Assembly: GCF_040546815.1 (NCBI RefSeq) | Contig: NZ_JBEPOO010000001.1 | Coordinates: 1,054,001 to 1,118,000 of the forward strand | Length of the DNA: 64,000 bases | Source: Devosia sp. 2618 | GTDB lineage: Bacteria > Pseudomonadota > Alphaproteobacteria > Rhizobiales > Devosiaceae | Direction: 5' to 3' | Shown here: positions 1 to 9,522 of the stretch, one piece after another | Layout: the number at the start of each line of letters is the position of its first letter | How positions within the stretch are numbered: position 1 is the stretch's first letter | Made by a program: the position numbers and the translations under genes | Notes under the pieces: generated by a model | Databases searched by the model: none | What the model was told of the DNA's origin: nothing | Seen by the model: only the letters and a program-made list of their open reading frames with translations

Positions 1-199
1 GTAGCGGCGCGTTGGGATTGTTCAGCGTCAGCGGTTCGCCCGCGCCGCCGGTGGCGGTCATCTCTTCTGGATAGATGACCGTATAGGGCTCATTGTTCAG
101 AATCGAACGGGTGACGTTGACACTCTGAGCAAAGGCGGTCGCCGGCAGCAGGCTCATAGATAGGGCCGCAAGGCAGCCGATTGCCGGTCTGAGGTTCAT
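1..199 (-). CDS. Secreted protein, N-terminal fragment (runs off the window)
   Basis: The first 66 codons of a minus-strand gene are visible; the frame stays open to base 1. Translation begins MNLRPAIGCLAALS, with a hydrophobic stretch and an AFA-type signal peptidase I site near residue 24, so the product is probably exported. The mature N-terminus (QSVNVTRSILNNEPYT...) is rich in Thr, Asn and Pro, and I do not recognise a family. The gene lies 78 bp downstream of the purL stop on the same strand. Function unknown. Confidence 0.6.
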   Translation of the reverse strand, partial: MNLRPAIGCLAALSMSLLPATAFAQSVNVTRSILNNEPYTVIYPEEMTATGGAGEPLTLNNPNAPL

Positions 200-277
200 T
201 GTAGTCTCCACAAAATGACGCCGCCCTTGGGTGCCAAAGCACTCCAAAGAGCGGCTATCATAAGCCAGATACGACTA

Positions 278-2515
278 TTATGCAGCCTGTTCGTCCATGA
301 AGCGGGGGAACCAGCCTTCGTGAGCAGCCTTGAGCGCCGCAACCGAAACCGGCTTGGCCGCGCCGAGCACGAGGTCGGTGCCGCCGGTCGTGCCGATCCA
401 GGGCGCGAAAATGCCCAGTTCCTTGGCCTCGTTCCACAGCGCCATCAGTTCCTCGCCCTGCGGGTCGAGATTGACGGTCAAAAGGTAACGGCCCTGATCT
501 TCGCCGAAATACTGCAGGATCGGATCGTGATCGTTGATGTCGACGACAGTCGCGCCAATGCCAGACGCGATGGACATTTCGGCCAGGCCAACGCCAAGGC
601 CACCATCGCTGAGGTCGTGGCAGGCGGTGACGATACCCGAGCGGATCAGCTTGCGCACGAAGTCGCCGGTGCGGCGCTCATGGGCCAGATCGACATGGGG
701 TGCCGAACCATCGCGGCGACCAAACAGGTCACGCAGATAAATCGACTGGCCAAGATGGGTGCCGCGATTGCCCGGTGCGCCTACGAGGAGGATCACCTGA
801 TCTGCAGCGGCAAAGCCGATGCGGGCCATCTGGCTCCAGTCGGGCAACAGGCCAACGCCGCCAATGGTCGGTGTCGGCAGAATGCCGCGACCGTTGGTTT
901 CGTTGTAGAGCGACACGTTGCCCGAAACGATCGGGAAATCCAGAGCCGTGCAGGCTTCGCCGATGCCCTTGATGGCATGAACCAGCTGGCTCATGATTTC
1001 AGGACGCTCGGGATTGCCGAAGTTGAGGTTGTCGGTGGCGGCGAGGGGCTCGGCGCCGGTTGCGGTCAGGTTGCGCCACGCTTCGGCCACAGCCTGCTTG
1101 CCACCCTCATAGGGGTCGGCTTCGCAATAGCGTGGGGTGACGTCCGAGGTGAAGGCGAGGCCTTTGGTCTCGTGGCCTTCGACGCGGATCACGCCGGCGT
1201 CGCCACCGGGGCGCTGCAGGGAATTGCCCTGAATGAGCGTGTCATATTGCTCGAACACCCAGCGGCGCGAGGCGGTCTGGTGACCACCAACCAGCTTGAG
1301 CAGGGCGTCGGCCACGTCCATCTGCGGCACGTCATCGGCGGCAAGCGCTGCAGCCGGTGCGGCTGGCGTCCATGGGCGATCATATTCGGGGGCTTCGTCG
1401 CCCAGTTCCTTGATCGGCAGATTGGCGACTTCCTCGCCCTGCCACTTCACGCGGAAACGGAGGTCGTCGGTGGTGAAGCCTACAGTGGCGAAATCGAGTT
1501 CCCACTTGACGAAGACGGCGCGGGCTTCTGCTTCCTTCTCGGGATGCAGCACCATGAGCATGCGCTCCTGGCTCTCGCTCAGCATCATCTCATAGGGCGT
1601 CATCTGCGCTTCGCGCACCGGCACCTTGTCGAGGTCCAGCTCAATGCCGAGGTCGCCCTTGGCGCCCATTTCGACGGCCGAGCAGGTCAGGCCCGCTGCA
1701 CCCATGTCCTGAATGGCGATGACGGCGCCCGTAGCCATCAGCTCGAGGCACGCTTCGAGCAGTCGCTTCTCGGTGAAGGGGTCGCCAACCTGAACGGTGG
1801 GGCGCTTCTCTTCTATATCGTCACCGAATTCCGCCGATGCCATGGTCGCGCCACCAACGCCATCGCGGCCAGTCTTGGCGCCGAGATAGACGACCGGCAG
1901 GCCAACACCTTCGGCCTTGGAGTAGAAAATTTTGTCGGTGTCAGCCAGACCCGCCGCGAAAGCGTTGACCAGGATATTGCCGTTGTAGCGCTCGTCGAAT
2001 TCGACTTCGCCGCCCACGGTCGGAACACCGAACGCATTGCCGTAGCCGCCGATGCCGGCAACGACGCCGGAAACGAGGTGTTTGGTCTTCTCGTGCTCAG
2101 GCGCGCCGAACCGCAGCGCGTTCATCGCTGCGACCGGGCGGGCGCCCATGGTGAAGACGTCGCGCAGAATGCCGCCCATGCCGGTGCCCGCGCCCTGATA
2201 GGGCTCGATGAAGCTCGGATGGTTGTGCGATTCCATCTTGAAGACGATCGCCTGACCGTCGCCGATATCGACCACACCAGCATTCTCGCCGGGGCCCTGA
2301 ATGACACGCGGACCAGTGGTCGGCAGCGTCTTGAGCCACTTCTTGGACGACTTGTAGGAGCAGTGCTCGTTCCACATCGCCGAGAAAATACCGAGCTCGG
2401 TATAGGTCGGCTGGCGGCCGATCAGGGCAACGATCTTTTCGAACTCATCGGGCTTGAGACCGTGGTCCGCAACGAGCTTTGGGGTGATGGCGATGTTGTT
2501 CTGATAGGGGGTCAT
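278..2515 (-). CDS. purL: Phosphoribosylformylglycinamidine synthase subunit PurL
   Basis: Catalytic subunit of FGAM synthase, step four of de novo purine synthesis: FGAR + Gln + ATP to FGAM, acting with PurQ (glutaminase) and PurS. At 745 residues it is the short PurL of the three-subunit enzyme, not the ~1300-residue fused form. The FGAR/ATP-binding signature NEHCSYKSS is at residues 49-57, followed by GPGENAG, and the ATP-site Gly-rich blocks recur in both halves. I chose the ATG at 2515, which overlaps the stop of the upstream DJ-1 gene by one base (TGATG); this suggests translational coupling. A longer in-frame extension to 2611 lies inside the neighbour and lacks similarity to PurL. Confidence 0.97.
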   Translation of the reverse strand: MTPYQNNIAITPKLVADHGLKPDEFEKIVALIGRQPTYTELGIFSAMWNEHCSYKSSKKWLKTLPTTGPRVIQGPGENAGVVDIGDGQAIVFKMESHNHPSFIEPYQGAGTGMGGILRDVFTMGARPVAAMNALRFGAPEHEKTKHLVSGVVAGIGGYGNAFGVPTVGGEVEFDERYNGNILVNAFAAGLADTDKIFYSKAEGVGLPVVYLGAKTGRDGVGGATMASAEFGDDIEEKRPTVQVGDPFTEKRLLEACLELMATGAVIAIQDMGAAGLTCSAVEMGAKGDLGIELDLDKVPVREAQMTPYEMMLSESQERMLMVLHPEKEAEARAVFVKWELDFATVGFTTDDLRFRVKWQGEEVANLPIKELGDEAPEYDRPWTPAAPAAALAADDVPQMDVADALLKLVGGHQTASRRWVFEQYDTLIQGNSLQRPGGDAGVIRVEGHETKGLAFTSDVTPRYCEADPYEGGKQAVAEAWRNLTATGAEPLAATDNLNFGNPERPEIMSQLVHAIKGIGEACTALDFPIVSGNVSLYNETNGRGILPTPTIGGVGLLPDWSQMARIGFAAADQVILLVGAPGNRGTHLGQSIYLRDLFGRRDGSAPHVDLAHERRTGDFVRKLIRSGIVTACHDLSDGGLGVGLAEMSIASGIGATVVDINDHDPILQYFGEDQGRYLLTVNLDPQGEELMALWNEAKELGIFAPWIGTTGGTDLVLGAAKPVSVAALKAAHEGWFPRFMDEQAA

Positions 2516-3126
2516 CAAGAAGCGTTTCCGTAGGGAGGCTCTGGAAAATATTCCATGAAAGTCTGGGTGGAGCGGGCGACGTCGTCGCCAAACAGATGGC
2601 CAACGAGCCATAGCGCCATGTCGATACCGGCGGAGACGCCGGCGCCAGTCAGCACATGGCCGTCGCGGACATAGCGCAGTTGTTCTTCGAGAATGGCGTT
2701 GGGGGCGGCGGCGCGGAAGAAATCGAAGGCATTGCGATTGGTGGTGGCGTGCTTGCCATCAAGGATCCCGGCCTTGCCGAGCAGGGCTGCGCCCGTGCAG
2801 ACCGATGTCTGCCAGGTGGCCTGCGCCAGGTAGGGCTTGAGCGCAGCGATGAAGTTCTCGTTCTCGGCCAAGGCACGCGTGCCTCTGCCGCCGGGGATCA
2901 GCACGACGTCGGTCTTGGGAACATTGCCAAAGGCGTGGTCGGCGACGACGTAAAGGCCCTTGGCGCAGCGGATGGCGGGTTCGGGCCAGCCGACGGTGAA
3001 CACCTCAAGCGGCGCGCCGATCTGCTTGGCCATGGTGAAGACTTCCCATGGACCCACGAAATCGAGTTCCTCGACGCCGTCGAAGATCACGATGCCGACG
3101 CTGACGGGTTGCGCGAGTTCAGCCAT
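2515..3126 (-). CDS. DJ-1/PfpI (class I glutaminase-like) family protein
   Basis: A 203-residue protein of the DJ-1/PfpI superfamily. The nucleophile-elbow cysteine is C110 in [13 protein letters not shown], followed by the HATTN block seen in isonitrile-hydratase-like members. The acid expected near the N-terminus is present in [14 protein letters not shown]. Members act as glyoxalases, isonitrile hydratases, chaperones or regulators; the activity here cannot be told from sequence. There is no C-terminal AraC domain. It overlaps the upstream membrane-protein gene by 8 bp and purL by 1 bp, so it is embedded in the purine operon. Any purine role is inference from position only. Confidence 0.88.
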   Translation of the reverse strand: MAELAQPVSVGIVIFDGVEELDFVGPWEVFTMAKQIGAPLEVFTVGWPEPAIRCAKGLYVVADHAFGNVPKTDVVLIPGGRGTRALAENENFIAALKPYLAQATWQTSVCTGAALLGKAGILDGKHATTNRNAFDFFRAAAPNAILEEQLRYVRDGHVLTGAGVSAGIDMALWLVGHLFGDDVARSTQTFMEYFPEPPYGNAS

Positions 3127-3781
3127 CGATCAAAGGCCGCCGCGGTTTGCCGAGAACATGATCGAGCGCGATCACGCAGGCGCTGAGCACGGCCAGAGCC
3201 ACGGCCATATAGACCGCGCTGAGCAGCACTTCGCCATAGCCGAGCTTGATGGCGTTCATGAAGGGGTAGGGGTATTCCATCACCCAGGCGCCGCGGGCCA
3301 TTGCATAGGCAAAATAGACCAGTGTCGGCACCAGCATGATCGGCAGATTGGACCACCTCAGCCCGCCATGCGGCTGTCGCACGATCCACCACAGCAGATA
3401 CAGCACCGGGCAGAGATAATGCAGGATGCGGTCGGCCAGATCGAACAGGCCATCGAGCTCTGTCAGGTGACGCAGCACCAGATAGACGTAGATGGTGACC
3501 AGCGCGATACACGCCGCCATCATGCCGCGAAACACCGGGCCACGGAAAATGTCGAGCCAGCGGAACGTGGTCACTTCGGACAGGTAGATCAGCACCAAGA
3601 TGCAGTTGGTCAGGATCGTGTAATAGGCAAAGAACGCGCCGAGCGCGCCGGGAATATCCCGACCGTCAGTCAGGTAGACCTGCATCGAGATGACGAACTG
3701 CAGCACAAGGCCACTGGCGCCGAAAGTCAGACCGAGCCAGGTCAAAAGCGTGCGCGGATTGACCGGCGCGCGTACCGACAT
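3119..3781 (-). CDS. Pr6Pr family integral membrane protein
   Basis: A 220-residue polytopic protein with about six predicted membrane segments, starting near residue 12 (LLTWLGLTFGASGLVLQF). The pattern FFAYYTILTN, R/P-W stretches and a late HYLCPVLYLLWW segment matches the Pr6Pr family of small inner-membrane proteins of unknown function. Its start codon shares one base with the purQ stop (TGATG), and its end overlaps the DJ-1 gene, so it is almost certainly translated as part of the purQ-purL transcript. No catalytic motif is recognised. A purine-related or transport role is speculative. Confidence 0.8.
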   Translation of the reverse strand: MSVRAPVNPRTLLTWLGLTFGASGLVLQFVISMQVYLTDGRDIPGALGAFFAYYTILTNCILVLIYLSEVTTFRWLDIFRGPVFRGMMAACIALVTIYVYLVLRHLTELDGLFDLADRILHYLCPVLYLLWWIVRQPHGGLRWSNLPIMLVPTLVYFAYAMARGAWVMEYPYPFMNAIKLGYGEVLLSAVYMAVALAVLSACVIALDHVLGKPRRPLIDG

Positions 3782-4449
3782 CAGGCGGCCTTACCCAAGA
3801 GGCCAGAGAACAGAGCGCGTCCGTCGTCGCCGCCATGGGCCGCTTCGATCAGATTTTCGGGGTGCGGCATCAGGCCGAGCACGTTCTTCTGCTCATTGAA
3901 AATGCCGGCGATGTCGTTGATCGAGCCGTTCGGATTGGTGCTTTCGGCATAGCGGAACGCCACGCGGTCATCGCCTTCGAGACGCGCGATGGTGTCGGCG
4001 TCAGCGAAGTAGTTGCCGTCATGGTGCGCCACGGGGCAGCGGAACACCTGGCCCTTGGAATAGCCACGCGTGAAGTCGGTCTCAGCGTTGACGACCTCGA
4101 GCTTGACCTCGCGGCAGACGAATTTGAGGCTCATATTGCGCATCAGCGCGCCGGGCAACAGGCCTGCCTCGATGAGGATCTGGAAGCCGTTGCAAACGCC
4201 GAGAACCTTGACGCCCTTGGCGGCGCGTTCGCGCACCTTGTCCATGATCGGCGAGCGCGCAGCGATAGCGCCACAACGAAGATAGTCGCCGTAGGAAAAG
4301 CCGCCCGGAATGACGATCAGGTCGACGTCAGGCAAGTCGGCATCTTGATGCCAGACTGTCGCTGGGGCGGTGCCCGATACCTTGGTCAACGCCGCGATCA
4401 TGTCGCGGTCGCGATTCAAACCGGGAAAGACGATGACTGCTGATTTCAT
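3781..4449 (-). CDS. purQ: Phosphoribosylformylglycinamidine synthase subunit PurQ
   Basis: Class I glutamine amidotransferase subunit of FGAM synthase; it releases ammonia from glutamine for PurL. It has 222 residues, with the [10 protein letters not shown] oxyanion-hole block near residues 49-58, nucleophile C86 in VLGVCNGFQ, and the C-terminal catalytic HPE in GLMPHPEN. The start at 4449 has a clear ribosome site (GAGGACC) 8 bases upstream. It is the first gene of a tight string purQ, Pr6Pr, DJ-1, purL. About 140 bp separate it from the acyltransferase gene upstream, which may hold its own promoter. Confidence 0.97.
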   Translation of the reverse strand: MKSAVIVFPGLNRDRDMIAALTKVSGTAPATVWHQDADLPDVDLIVIPGGFSYGDYLRCGAIAARSPIMDKVRERAAKGVKVLGVCNGFQILIEAGLLPGALMRNMSLKFVCREVKLEVVNAETDFTRGYSKGQVFRCPVAHHDGNYFADADTIARLEGDDRVAFRYAESTNPNGSINDIAGIFNEQKNVLGLMPHPENLIEAAHGGDDGRALFSGLLGKAA

Positions 4450-4589
4450 CGACTGGTCCTCGCTATGTCAGGGGTTAGCGAGGCCCTTGTGATGAGTCTT
4501 GGCGCAAAAGGCAAGGGGATATGGCGCCTCTTCCCCTCCGGTGTGGCGAGGGAGATTGAAAACACTAATCCCCCTCGATTGCGGTCGGG

Positions 4590-5672
4590 CTATTCTGCGG
4601 GCGTGACCGATGCCGTGTCACGCTTTATGCGAGCGCCTTTTGTACCGGGCAGGTGGGCCCAGGCCGGCCGTTCGAACAGGAATTGACCAAAACCGACACG
4701 CTGCACGATCCAGTAGAGCGCCAGAGGCGAGACGATGGCGATGGCCATGATGGTCAGGCTCAGAATGGTTGGCTCGACCACGCCAAGTTTGATCAGCACC
4801 GTGCGGGCAATGCCCATTGGCAGCACAAAGGCCACATAGATGATCAGCGACTTGCTGCCCATCCAGCGCAGCCAGTTCATCAAGGGCAGGCGGGTCAGCA
4901 GCGCGGCGATGACGCAGAGCACTGAGGTGCCGACAAGCGCCAGGATCAGGTGCACGCCCGGCAAGCCGGCAAAACCCATGACGGGATGGATCGGATGCAT
5001 TTCAAAGCCGGGCGAGAAAACCAGCGCCGCATTGATCACGGCCCAGGCGGCGATGCCGCCGAGGGCAGGGCCAACATTGTCCGCCGCCCAATCGGCCAGC
5101 CGGAACAGCTGGGGCGCCAGCACGTAGCCAGCATAGAAGAAGACGAAATAGTCGGCGAACTGGTCGACCAGATAGCTGCCGGTATGGATCGGCGCCATCT
5201 GCATGACCGCCGCTACGGCAAACACCGCCCAGACCGGCACTTTGATATCATGCAGCAGCTTGGTGACGGCGCTGACAACGGCCAGCATGTAGATGAACCA
5301 TAACACGCCATAGGGCTGCACAACGGCCCAGGCCAGTTGCTGGACAGCACCAACGGGGTCGGTCGACAGCAGGCCTACCTTGAAGATGATGTGGATCAGC
5401 GCCCAGAGCACGTAGAAATAGAGATAGTGGACCACGCGGCGATCGGCATAGGCGCGCCAGGGGCGGTCGATGACCTGCGATAGGAACAGGCCGGAGATCA
5501 GGAAGAATTCGGGCATGCGGAACGGCGTGGCAAAGGCGATGGCCCAATGCAGCACGCCGACGCCGCCGGTATCCTCGCCGACGCTGGACGCCGCATACAT
5601 CATGACAACGAGAAAGATCGACAGGCCCTTGGCCATGTCCACCCAATCAAGGCGCTTGCTATCAGCCGACAT
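4590..5672 (-). CDS. Acyltransferase family (OpgC/acyltransferase 3-like) membrane protein
   Basis: A 360-residue multi-pass protein opening RLDWVDMAKGLSIFLVV, the hallmark N-terminus of acyltransferase-3/OpgC-type O-acyltransferases. About ten hydrophobic segments follow, including FRMPEFFLISGLF, which carries the conserved loop. Such enzymes transfer acetyl or succinyl groups onto periplasmic glucans or surface polysaccharides; the acceptor is unknown. I chose the ATG at 5672 because GGAG lies 7 bases upstream; a start at 5744 adds 24 unlike residues. It separates purS from purQ on the same strand, which interrupts the usual purS-purQ adjacency. Confidence 0.85.
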   Translation of the reverse strand: MSADSKRLDWVDMAKGLSIFLVVMMYAASSVGEDTGGVGVLHWAIAFATPFRMPEFFLISGLFLSQVIDRPWRAYADRRVVHYLYFYVLWALIHIIFKVGLLSTDPVGAVQQLAWAVVQPYGVLWFIYMLAVVSAVTKLLHDIKVPVWAVFAVAAVMQMAPIHTGSYLVDQFADYFVFFYAGYVLAPQLFRLADWAADNVGPALGGIAAWAVINAALVFSPGFEMHPIHPVMGFAGLPGVHLILALVGTSVLCVIAALLTRLPLMNWLRWMGSKSLIIYVAFVLPMGIARTVLIKLGVVEPTILSLTIMAIAIVSPLALYWIVQRVGFGQFLFERPAWAHLPGTKGARIKRDTASVTPAE

Positions 5673-5856
5673 CTTCAGTCTCCGCATCTTTGCGGTGACA
5701 ATAAAGAGCAACTCGTTCCGCACCCGATAACAGGGTCGAAACAAGGTGATGCAAAATGCGGAATTGGTAAGAAATCAGCTAAAGCCCGTGCTGACGCCAC
5801 TCGAATGCGTCAATTCATGAGCTCAGCGCGGCCAGGTTGCCCGGCCGCTGATCTAC

Positions 5857-5940
5857 TTAGACTGGCACTGACGCATAAGCTGCGAAAAGCAGGCCCATGG
5901 TGGCGAAAAACATAACGGAAAGCGAAATGGTTTTGAGCAT
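5857..5940 (-). CDS. Candidate 27-residue hydrophobic peptide
   Basis: A short frame reading MLKTISLSVMFFATMGLLFA then AYASVPV and a TAA stop. It has one basic residue, then an uninterrupted hydrophobic span that could form a single membrane helix or a signal sequence. AGGA lies 10 bases before the ATG. It sits between purS and the acyltransferase gene, in a 323-bp stretch (5673-5995) that otherwise holds nothing I recognise. It could be a real small membrane protein, a remnant of a signal peptide, or chance. Confidence 0.35.
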   Translation of the reverse strand: MLKTISLSVMFFATMGLLFAAYASVPV

Positions 5941-5995
5941 GACAATATGGTCCTGCGCCATAGAGCGGCGCGACAGTAGCTATCGCCGGAAGGCG

Positions 5996-6238
5996 TTAAA
6001 GAGTGATTTCGACCGAGTAGTTTTCGATCACAGTATTGGCCAGCAGCTTCTCGCACATGCTGTTAAGGGCAGAACGTGCAGCTGTCTCGTCAGTTCCGTC
6101 GAGGGTAAGGTCAAAGACCTTACCCTGTCGCACCGATGCAACACCATCGAAGCCGAGGCTCTTGAGCGAGCCTTCGATAGCCTGACCCTGGGGATCGAGG
6201 ACGCCGGCCTTGAGGGTGACGGTTACGCGCGCTTTCAT
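5996..6238 (-). CDS. purS: Phosphoribosylformylglycinamidine synthase subunit PurS
   Basis: An 80-residue PurS, the small structural subunit that bridges PurL and PurQ. It has the expected MKARVTVTLKAGVLDPQGQA opening, the conserved G..V..VR.GK.F central strand and the C-terminal LLANTVIENYSVEI. It lies 20 bp downstream of purC on the same strand, so purC-purS form one unit. An AGG-type ribosome site is 9 bases before the ATG. Here purS is followed by a small candidate peptide and an acyltransferase rather than directly by purQ. Confidence 0.96.
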   Translation of the reverse strand: MKARVTVTLKAGVLDPQGQAIEGSLKSLGFDGVASVRQGKVFDLTLDGTDETAARSALNSMCEKLLANTVIENYSVEITL

Positions 6239-6258
6239 CTCAATACCTGCCGATAAGA

Positions 6259-7023
6259 CTACTGGACCAGACGCGGACCGGTGGTCAGCGCATTGTCGGT
6301 TTCAACCAGGATGCCAAGACGCTGTGCGACTTCGCGGTAGCTTTCGATCAGACCGCCAAGGTTCTCGCGGAAGCGATCCTTGTCCATCTTGTTGCGGGTC
6401 TTGATGTCCCACAGACGGCAATTGTCGGGGCTGATTTCGTCGGCCAGAACGATGCGCATCAGGTCGCCTTCATAAAGGCGACCGCATTCGATCTTGAAGT
6501 CGACGAGCTGGATGCCGACGCCCATGAACAGGCCGGTCAGGAAGTCGTTAACGCGGATGGCGAGGCTCATGATGTCGTCGAGCTCGGCAGGGGTGGCCCA
6601 GCCGAAAGCGGTGATGTGTTCTTCGGAGACCATTGGGTCACCTAAAGCGTCATCCTTGTAGCAGAACTCGATGATCGAGCGTGGCAGCTGGGTGCCGGGT
6701 TCGAGACCGAGGCGCTTGACGAGCGAACCGGCCGCATAGTTGCGGACGATGATCTCGAGCGGGATGATCTCGACTTCCTTGATCAGCTGCTCGCGCATGT
6801 TGATGCGGCGCAGGAAGTGAGTCGGGATGCCAAGGCCGTTCAGCTTGGTGAAGATGAACTCGGAAATCCGGTTGTTCAGCACGCCCTTGCCATCGATGAC
6901 TTCATGGCGCGCACCGTTGCCGGCGGTGGCATCGTCCTTGAAATACTGGACCAGAGTGCCTGGCTCGGGACCCTCAAACAGGATCTTGGCCTTGCCCTCG
7001 TAGATTTTGCGACGACGGTTCAT
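6259..7023 (-). CDS. purC: Phosphoribosylaminoimidazole-succinocarboxamide synthase (SAICAR synthetase)
   Basis: Condenses CAIR with aspartate using ATP, step seven (eight in some counts) of purine synthesis. It has 254 residues, the usual bacterial length, with the opening [16 protein letters not shown], the [13 protein letters not shown] block and the substrate motif VDFKIECGR. It is the first gene of the minus-strand purine group. The 230 bp upstream (7024-7253) separate it from the divergent DUF1476 gene and must contain its promoter. No riboswitch is evident there. Confidence 0.97.
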   Translation of the reverse strand: MNRRRKIYEGKAKILFEGPEPGTLVQYFKDDATAGNGARHEVIDGKGVLNNRISEFIFTKLNGLGIPTHFLRRINMREQLIKEVEIIPLEIIVRNYAAGSLVKRLGLEPGTQLPRSIIEFCYKDDALGDPMVSEEHITAFGWATPAELDDIMSLAIRVNDFLTGLFMGVGIQLVDFKIECGRLYEGDLMRIVLADEISPDNCRLWDIKTRNKMDKDRFRENLGGLIESYREVAQRLGILVETDNALTTGPRLVQ

Positions 7024-7253
7024 GGGGAATCCGGACCATTCGAAAGGTAGGGGAATTTGGCCGCTTCATGCGCCAGAAAGGGTCAAATATGCAAGCTCTT
7101 TCACAGAATTCTGTCCGGCGCGGGCAATGGATATGTGGGTAATTGCATAAAGTCGCACTACGGTCGCACCTGTTGATTTGGCGGGCTGAACGCCCTATCT
7201 CGGTTTATGGGCGCCTCAGAGGCGGCATTACACTATCGAAGCGGGAGAGTTGC

Positions 7254-7577
7254 ATGAGCCAGTTCGACGATCGGCAAAAGGGCCAGGAAGCCAAGTTTGC
7301 CTTCGACGCCGAAAAGAAATTCAAGGCTGAGGCCCGCCGTAACAAGCTGTTGGGGATCTGGGCTGCCGAACTGCTCGGCCTGACAGGCGACGAAGCCAAT
7401 GCCTACGCTGCCGAAGTTGTGGCCGCCGATTTCACCAGCGCCGGCGACGGCGATGTGCTGGACAAGGTTGCCGGCGATCTCAAGGCCAAGGGCGTTGCCG
7501 TTGACGAAGCCACTGTGCGCCAGAAAATGGACGCACTGGTTCATATCGCCAATGAGCAGGTCGCGTCCGAAGGCTGA
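7254..7577 (+). CDS. DUF1476 family protein (F1-ATPase zeta-type inhibitor)
   Basis: A 107-residue protein opening MSQFDDRQKGQEAKFAFDAEK. This matches the DUF1476 family, whose Paracoccus member is the zeta subunit that inhibits the alphaproteobacterial F1Fo-ATPase. It is predicted to be all-helical and cytoplasmic, with the N-terminal inhibitory region followed by a four-helix bundle (WAAELLGLTGDEANAYAAEVV). The ATG at 7254 has GGGAGAG six bases upstream; an in-frame extension to 7143 has no such support. It is divergent from purC, a pairing often kept in Hyphomicrobiales. Confidence 0.9.
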   Translation: MSQFDDRQKGQEAKFAFDAEKKFKAEARRNKLLGIWAAELLGLTGDEANAYAAEVVAADFTSAGDGDVLDKVAGDLKAKGVAVDEATVRQKMDALVHIANEQVASEG

Positions 7578-7598
7578 TCTCAGCTTGATGTGATTTTG

Positions 7599-7630
7599 AA
7601 GGGGAGCTGGCCGCTAGGTCGGCTCCCCTT
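7599..7630 (+). terminator. Hairpin terminator after the DUF1476 gene
   Basis: A nine-base-pair perfect stem (AAGGGGAGC with GCTCCCCTT) encloses a 14-base loop, 21 bases after the stop. Only a short T run follows, so termination efficiency is uncertain. Confidence 0.6.
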
Positions 7631-7682
7631 TGCATTGCGCTGAATATAGGTTTATTGTCCTAGTTCGTGATGGGAGGAACCT

Positions 7683-8162
7683 ATGCACCGCATTGTTCGC
7701 TACTTCAGTCTCGTCTTCGCCGTTTTGAGTGGTTTGCTGCTGGGCGGCAGCGCCTTTGCCCAGGGCAATGAAACAAGGGTCATCGTACCCGATCTGCCCG
7801 GGGGCGCGATTGTGTCGGGGTGCTATCGCAGCACGGGCCGCATCTATGGAAAATACCGCATTGAGTTTTGCCTGCAGCAGCGCGGCACCTACTTCGTCTC
7901 GGGCGGTGGTGTGCTGTGTGATGGTCGGCTGGATTGGACCGGGCGCGGGGCCGAGGTTCGCGTGCAACTGCGGCGCACGTCCTGTGGCAATGGCGTGGCA
8001 TGGAGTGCTGACACCATGACGTGCCGGCCGAATCTGCTGCTGGGCCTGCTTGGGCTCATTGTCAGCCCGGACCGGCCGTTTCTGTCGAGCCTGACCTGCA
8101 ACTACACGCCCGTTGCCGGGCGTGACGGGCCAACGCGCTTTACGGCGCGCCGCACCAATTAG
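7683..8162 (+). CDS. Secreted cysteine-rich hypothetical protein
   Basis: A 159-residue protein with a clear signal peptide (hydrophobic residues 8-22, AFA cleavage before QGNE). The mature part has an even number of cysteines spaced along it (GCYR, FCLQ, LCDG, SCGN, TCRP, TCNY), as expected for disulphide-bonded periplasmic proteins. I recognise no family. GGAGGAAC lies just before the ATG. It is flanked by terminators on both sides, so it is probably monocistronic. Confidence 0.75.
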   Translation: MHRIVRYFSLVFAVLSGLLLGGSAFAQGNETRVIVPDLPGGAIVSGCYRSTGRIYGKYRIEFCLQQRGTYFVSGGGVLCDGRLDWTGRGAEVRVQLRRTSCGNGVAWSADTMTCRPNLLLGLLGLIVSPDRPFLSSLTCNYTPVAGRDGPTRFTARRTN

Positions 8163-8167
8163 AAGTA

Positions 8168-8191
8168 AGGGCCGCCCCGAGGGACGGCCCT
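8168..8191. terminator. Bidirectional terminator between convergent genes
   Basis: A hairpin with arms AGGGCCG and CGGCCCT, extendable inward with one mismatch, followed by ATTTTG on the plus strand. It lies between the convergent secreted-protein gene and metY and can serve both. Confidence 0.7.
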
Positions 8192-8198
8192 ATTTTGA

Positions 8199-9512
8199 TT
8201 ATTCGGCAGCCTGAGCGCGCTGGCCAGCGGCGTTCAGCGCCTGATCGAGATCGGCGAGGATGTCGTCGATGTGCTCGATGCCGATCGAGAGACGCACATA
8301 ACCGGGCGTTACGCCTGCGGACAGCTGTTCTGCGGGCGACAACTGGGAGTGAGTCGTGGTTGCTGGATGGATCGCCAGCGAGCGGGCGTCGCCGATATTG
8401 GCTGCGTGGTAGAGCAGCTTGAGCGAATCCACAAAGCGGGCACCAGCCTCGCGGCCATTGGCCAGCTCAAAGCCGATCAGCGCACCGAAGCCGCGCGTCA
8501 GGTACTTGTCGGCATTGACCTTCTGCGCGCCGGTCTGCAGCGATGGGTGAACCACCGAGGTGATTTCCGGACGCTTGCTGAGCCAAGCGGCAACCTTCTC
8601 GGCATTTTCAAAGTGGCGGTCGACACGCAGCGCCAGGGTTTCGATGCCCTGTATGGTGAGGAAGGCGTTGAAGGGCGACAGCGCCGCGCCGTGCGTGCGG
8701 AGCAGGGTGGTGCGAGCCTTGAGGATATACGCAATCGGGCCGAGTGGCTTTGCAGCCTCAACCCAGACAGCGCCGTGATAGGCCTGATCTGGCTTGTTCA
8801 GCAGCGGCTGGCGCTCTGGATGGGCAGCCCAGTCGAAGTTGCCGCCATCAACGATCAGACCACCGATGGATGTGCCGTGACCACCGAGATACTTGGTCGA
8901 GGAATAGACCACGACGGCTGCGCCATGCTCGAATGGACGCGCGGTAAGCGGGGCCGCAGTGTTGTCGACGATCAGTGGAATGCCGAATTCACGACCGATG
9001 GCGGCGACTTCAGCGATTGGCAGGACCGACAGCTTGGGGTTCGGCAACGTCTCGGCATAGTAGGCGCGGGTCTTGTCGTCGGTGGCGCGACGGAAGTTTT
9101 CCGGATCGGACGGATCAACGAAGCGCACTTCGATGCCGGCTTCGCGGAAGGTGTTCTTGAAGAGGTTGTAGGTGCCGCCATAGAGGTCGGTGGACGCAAC
9201 GATATTGTCACCGACGATCGCTAGGTTCTGCACGGCATAGGCCGAAGCGGTCTGGCCGGATGCAACAGCGAGGGCGGCAGCGCCGCCTTCGAGAGCCGCA
9301 ACGCGCTTTTCCAGCACGTCGGTCGTCGGGTTGCCGAGGCGGGTATAGATGTTGCCGAGTTTGCGCAGCGCGAACAGGTCTGCCGCGTGTTCGCTATCCT
9401 CGAACTGATACGACGTGGTCTGGTAAATTGGCACCGCCACAGCACCGGTGGTCGGGTCGGAGCGCCAACCGGCATGCAAGCCGATGGTCTCTGGATTCTT
9501 GGAATTGGACAT
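8199..9512 (-). CDS. metY: O-acetylhomoserine sulfhydrylase (aminocarboxypropyltransferase)
   Basis: A 437-residue PLP enzyme of the Cys/Met metabolism family, making homocysteine from O-acetylhomoserine and sulfide. The Schiff-base lysine is K207 in SSTKYLGGHG. The YTRLGNPT phosphate-binding block and the VDNTAA aspartate loop are present. Length and the insertions after the active site match MetY rather than the shorter MetB/MetC/MetZ proteins. GAGAGGAAG supplies the ribosome site. The leader upstream can fold into a pseudoknot that includes the bases beside this site (separate entry). Confidence 0.95.
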   Translation of the reverse strand: MSNSKNPETIGLHAGWRSDPTTGAVAVPIYQTTSYQFEDSEHAADLFALRKLGNIYTRLGNPTTDVLEKRVAALEGGAAALAVASGQTASAYAVQNLAIVGDNIVASTDLYGGTYNLFKNTFREAGIEVRFVDPSDPENFRRATDDKTRAYYAETLPNPKLSVLPIAEVAAIGREFGIPLIVDNTAAPLTARPFEHGAAVVVYSSTKYLGGHGTSIGGLIVDGGNFDWAAHPERQPLLNKPDQAYHGAVWVEAAKPLGPIAYILKARTTLLRTHGAALSPFNAFLTIQGIETLALRVDRHFENAEKVAAWLSKRPEITSVVHPSLQTGAQKVNADKYLTRGFGALIGFELANGREAGARFVDSLKLLYHAANIGDARSLAIHPATTTHSQLSPAEQLSAGVTPGYVRLSIGIEHIDDILADLDQALNAAGQRAQAAE

Positions 9513-9522
9513 TGCGGACTTC

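Noticed and set aside
215..2533. A 772-codon frame on the plus strand opposite purL
   Set aside because: It mirrors purL codon structure, has no domain or ribosome site, and is a GC-rich antisense artefact.
5853..6056. A 67-codon frame between purS and the acyltransferase
   Set aside because: It overlaps the purS end, has no family features, and another frame in the same span gives a better small-peptide candidate.
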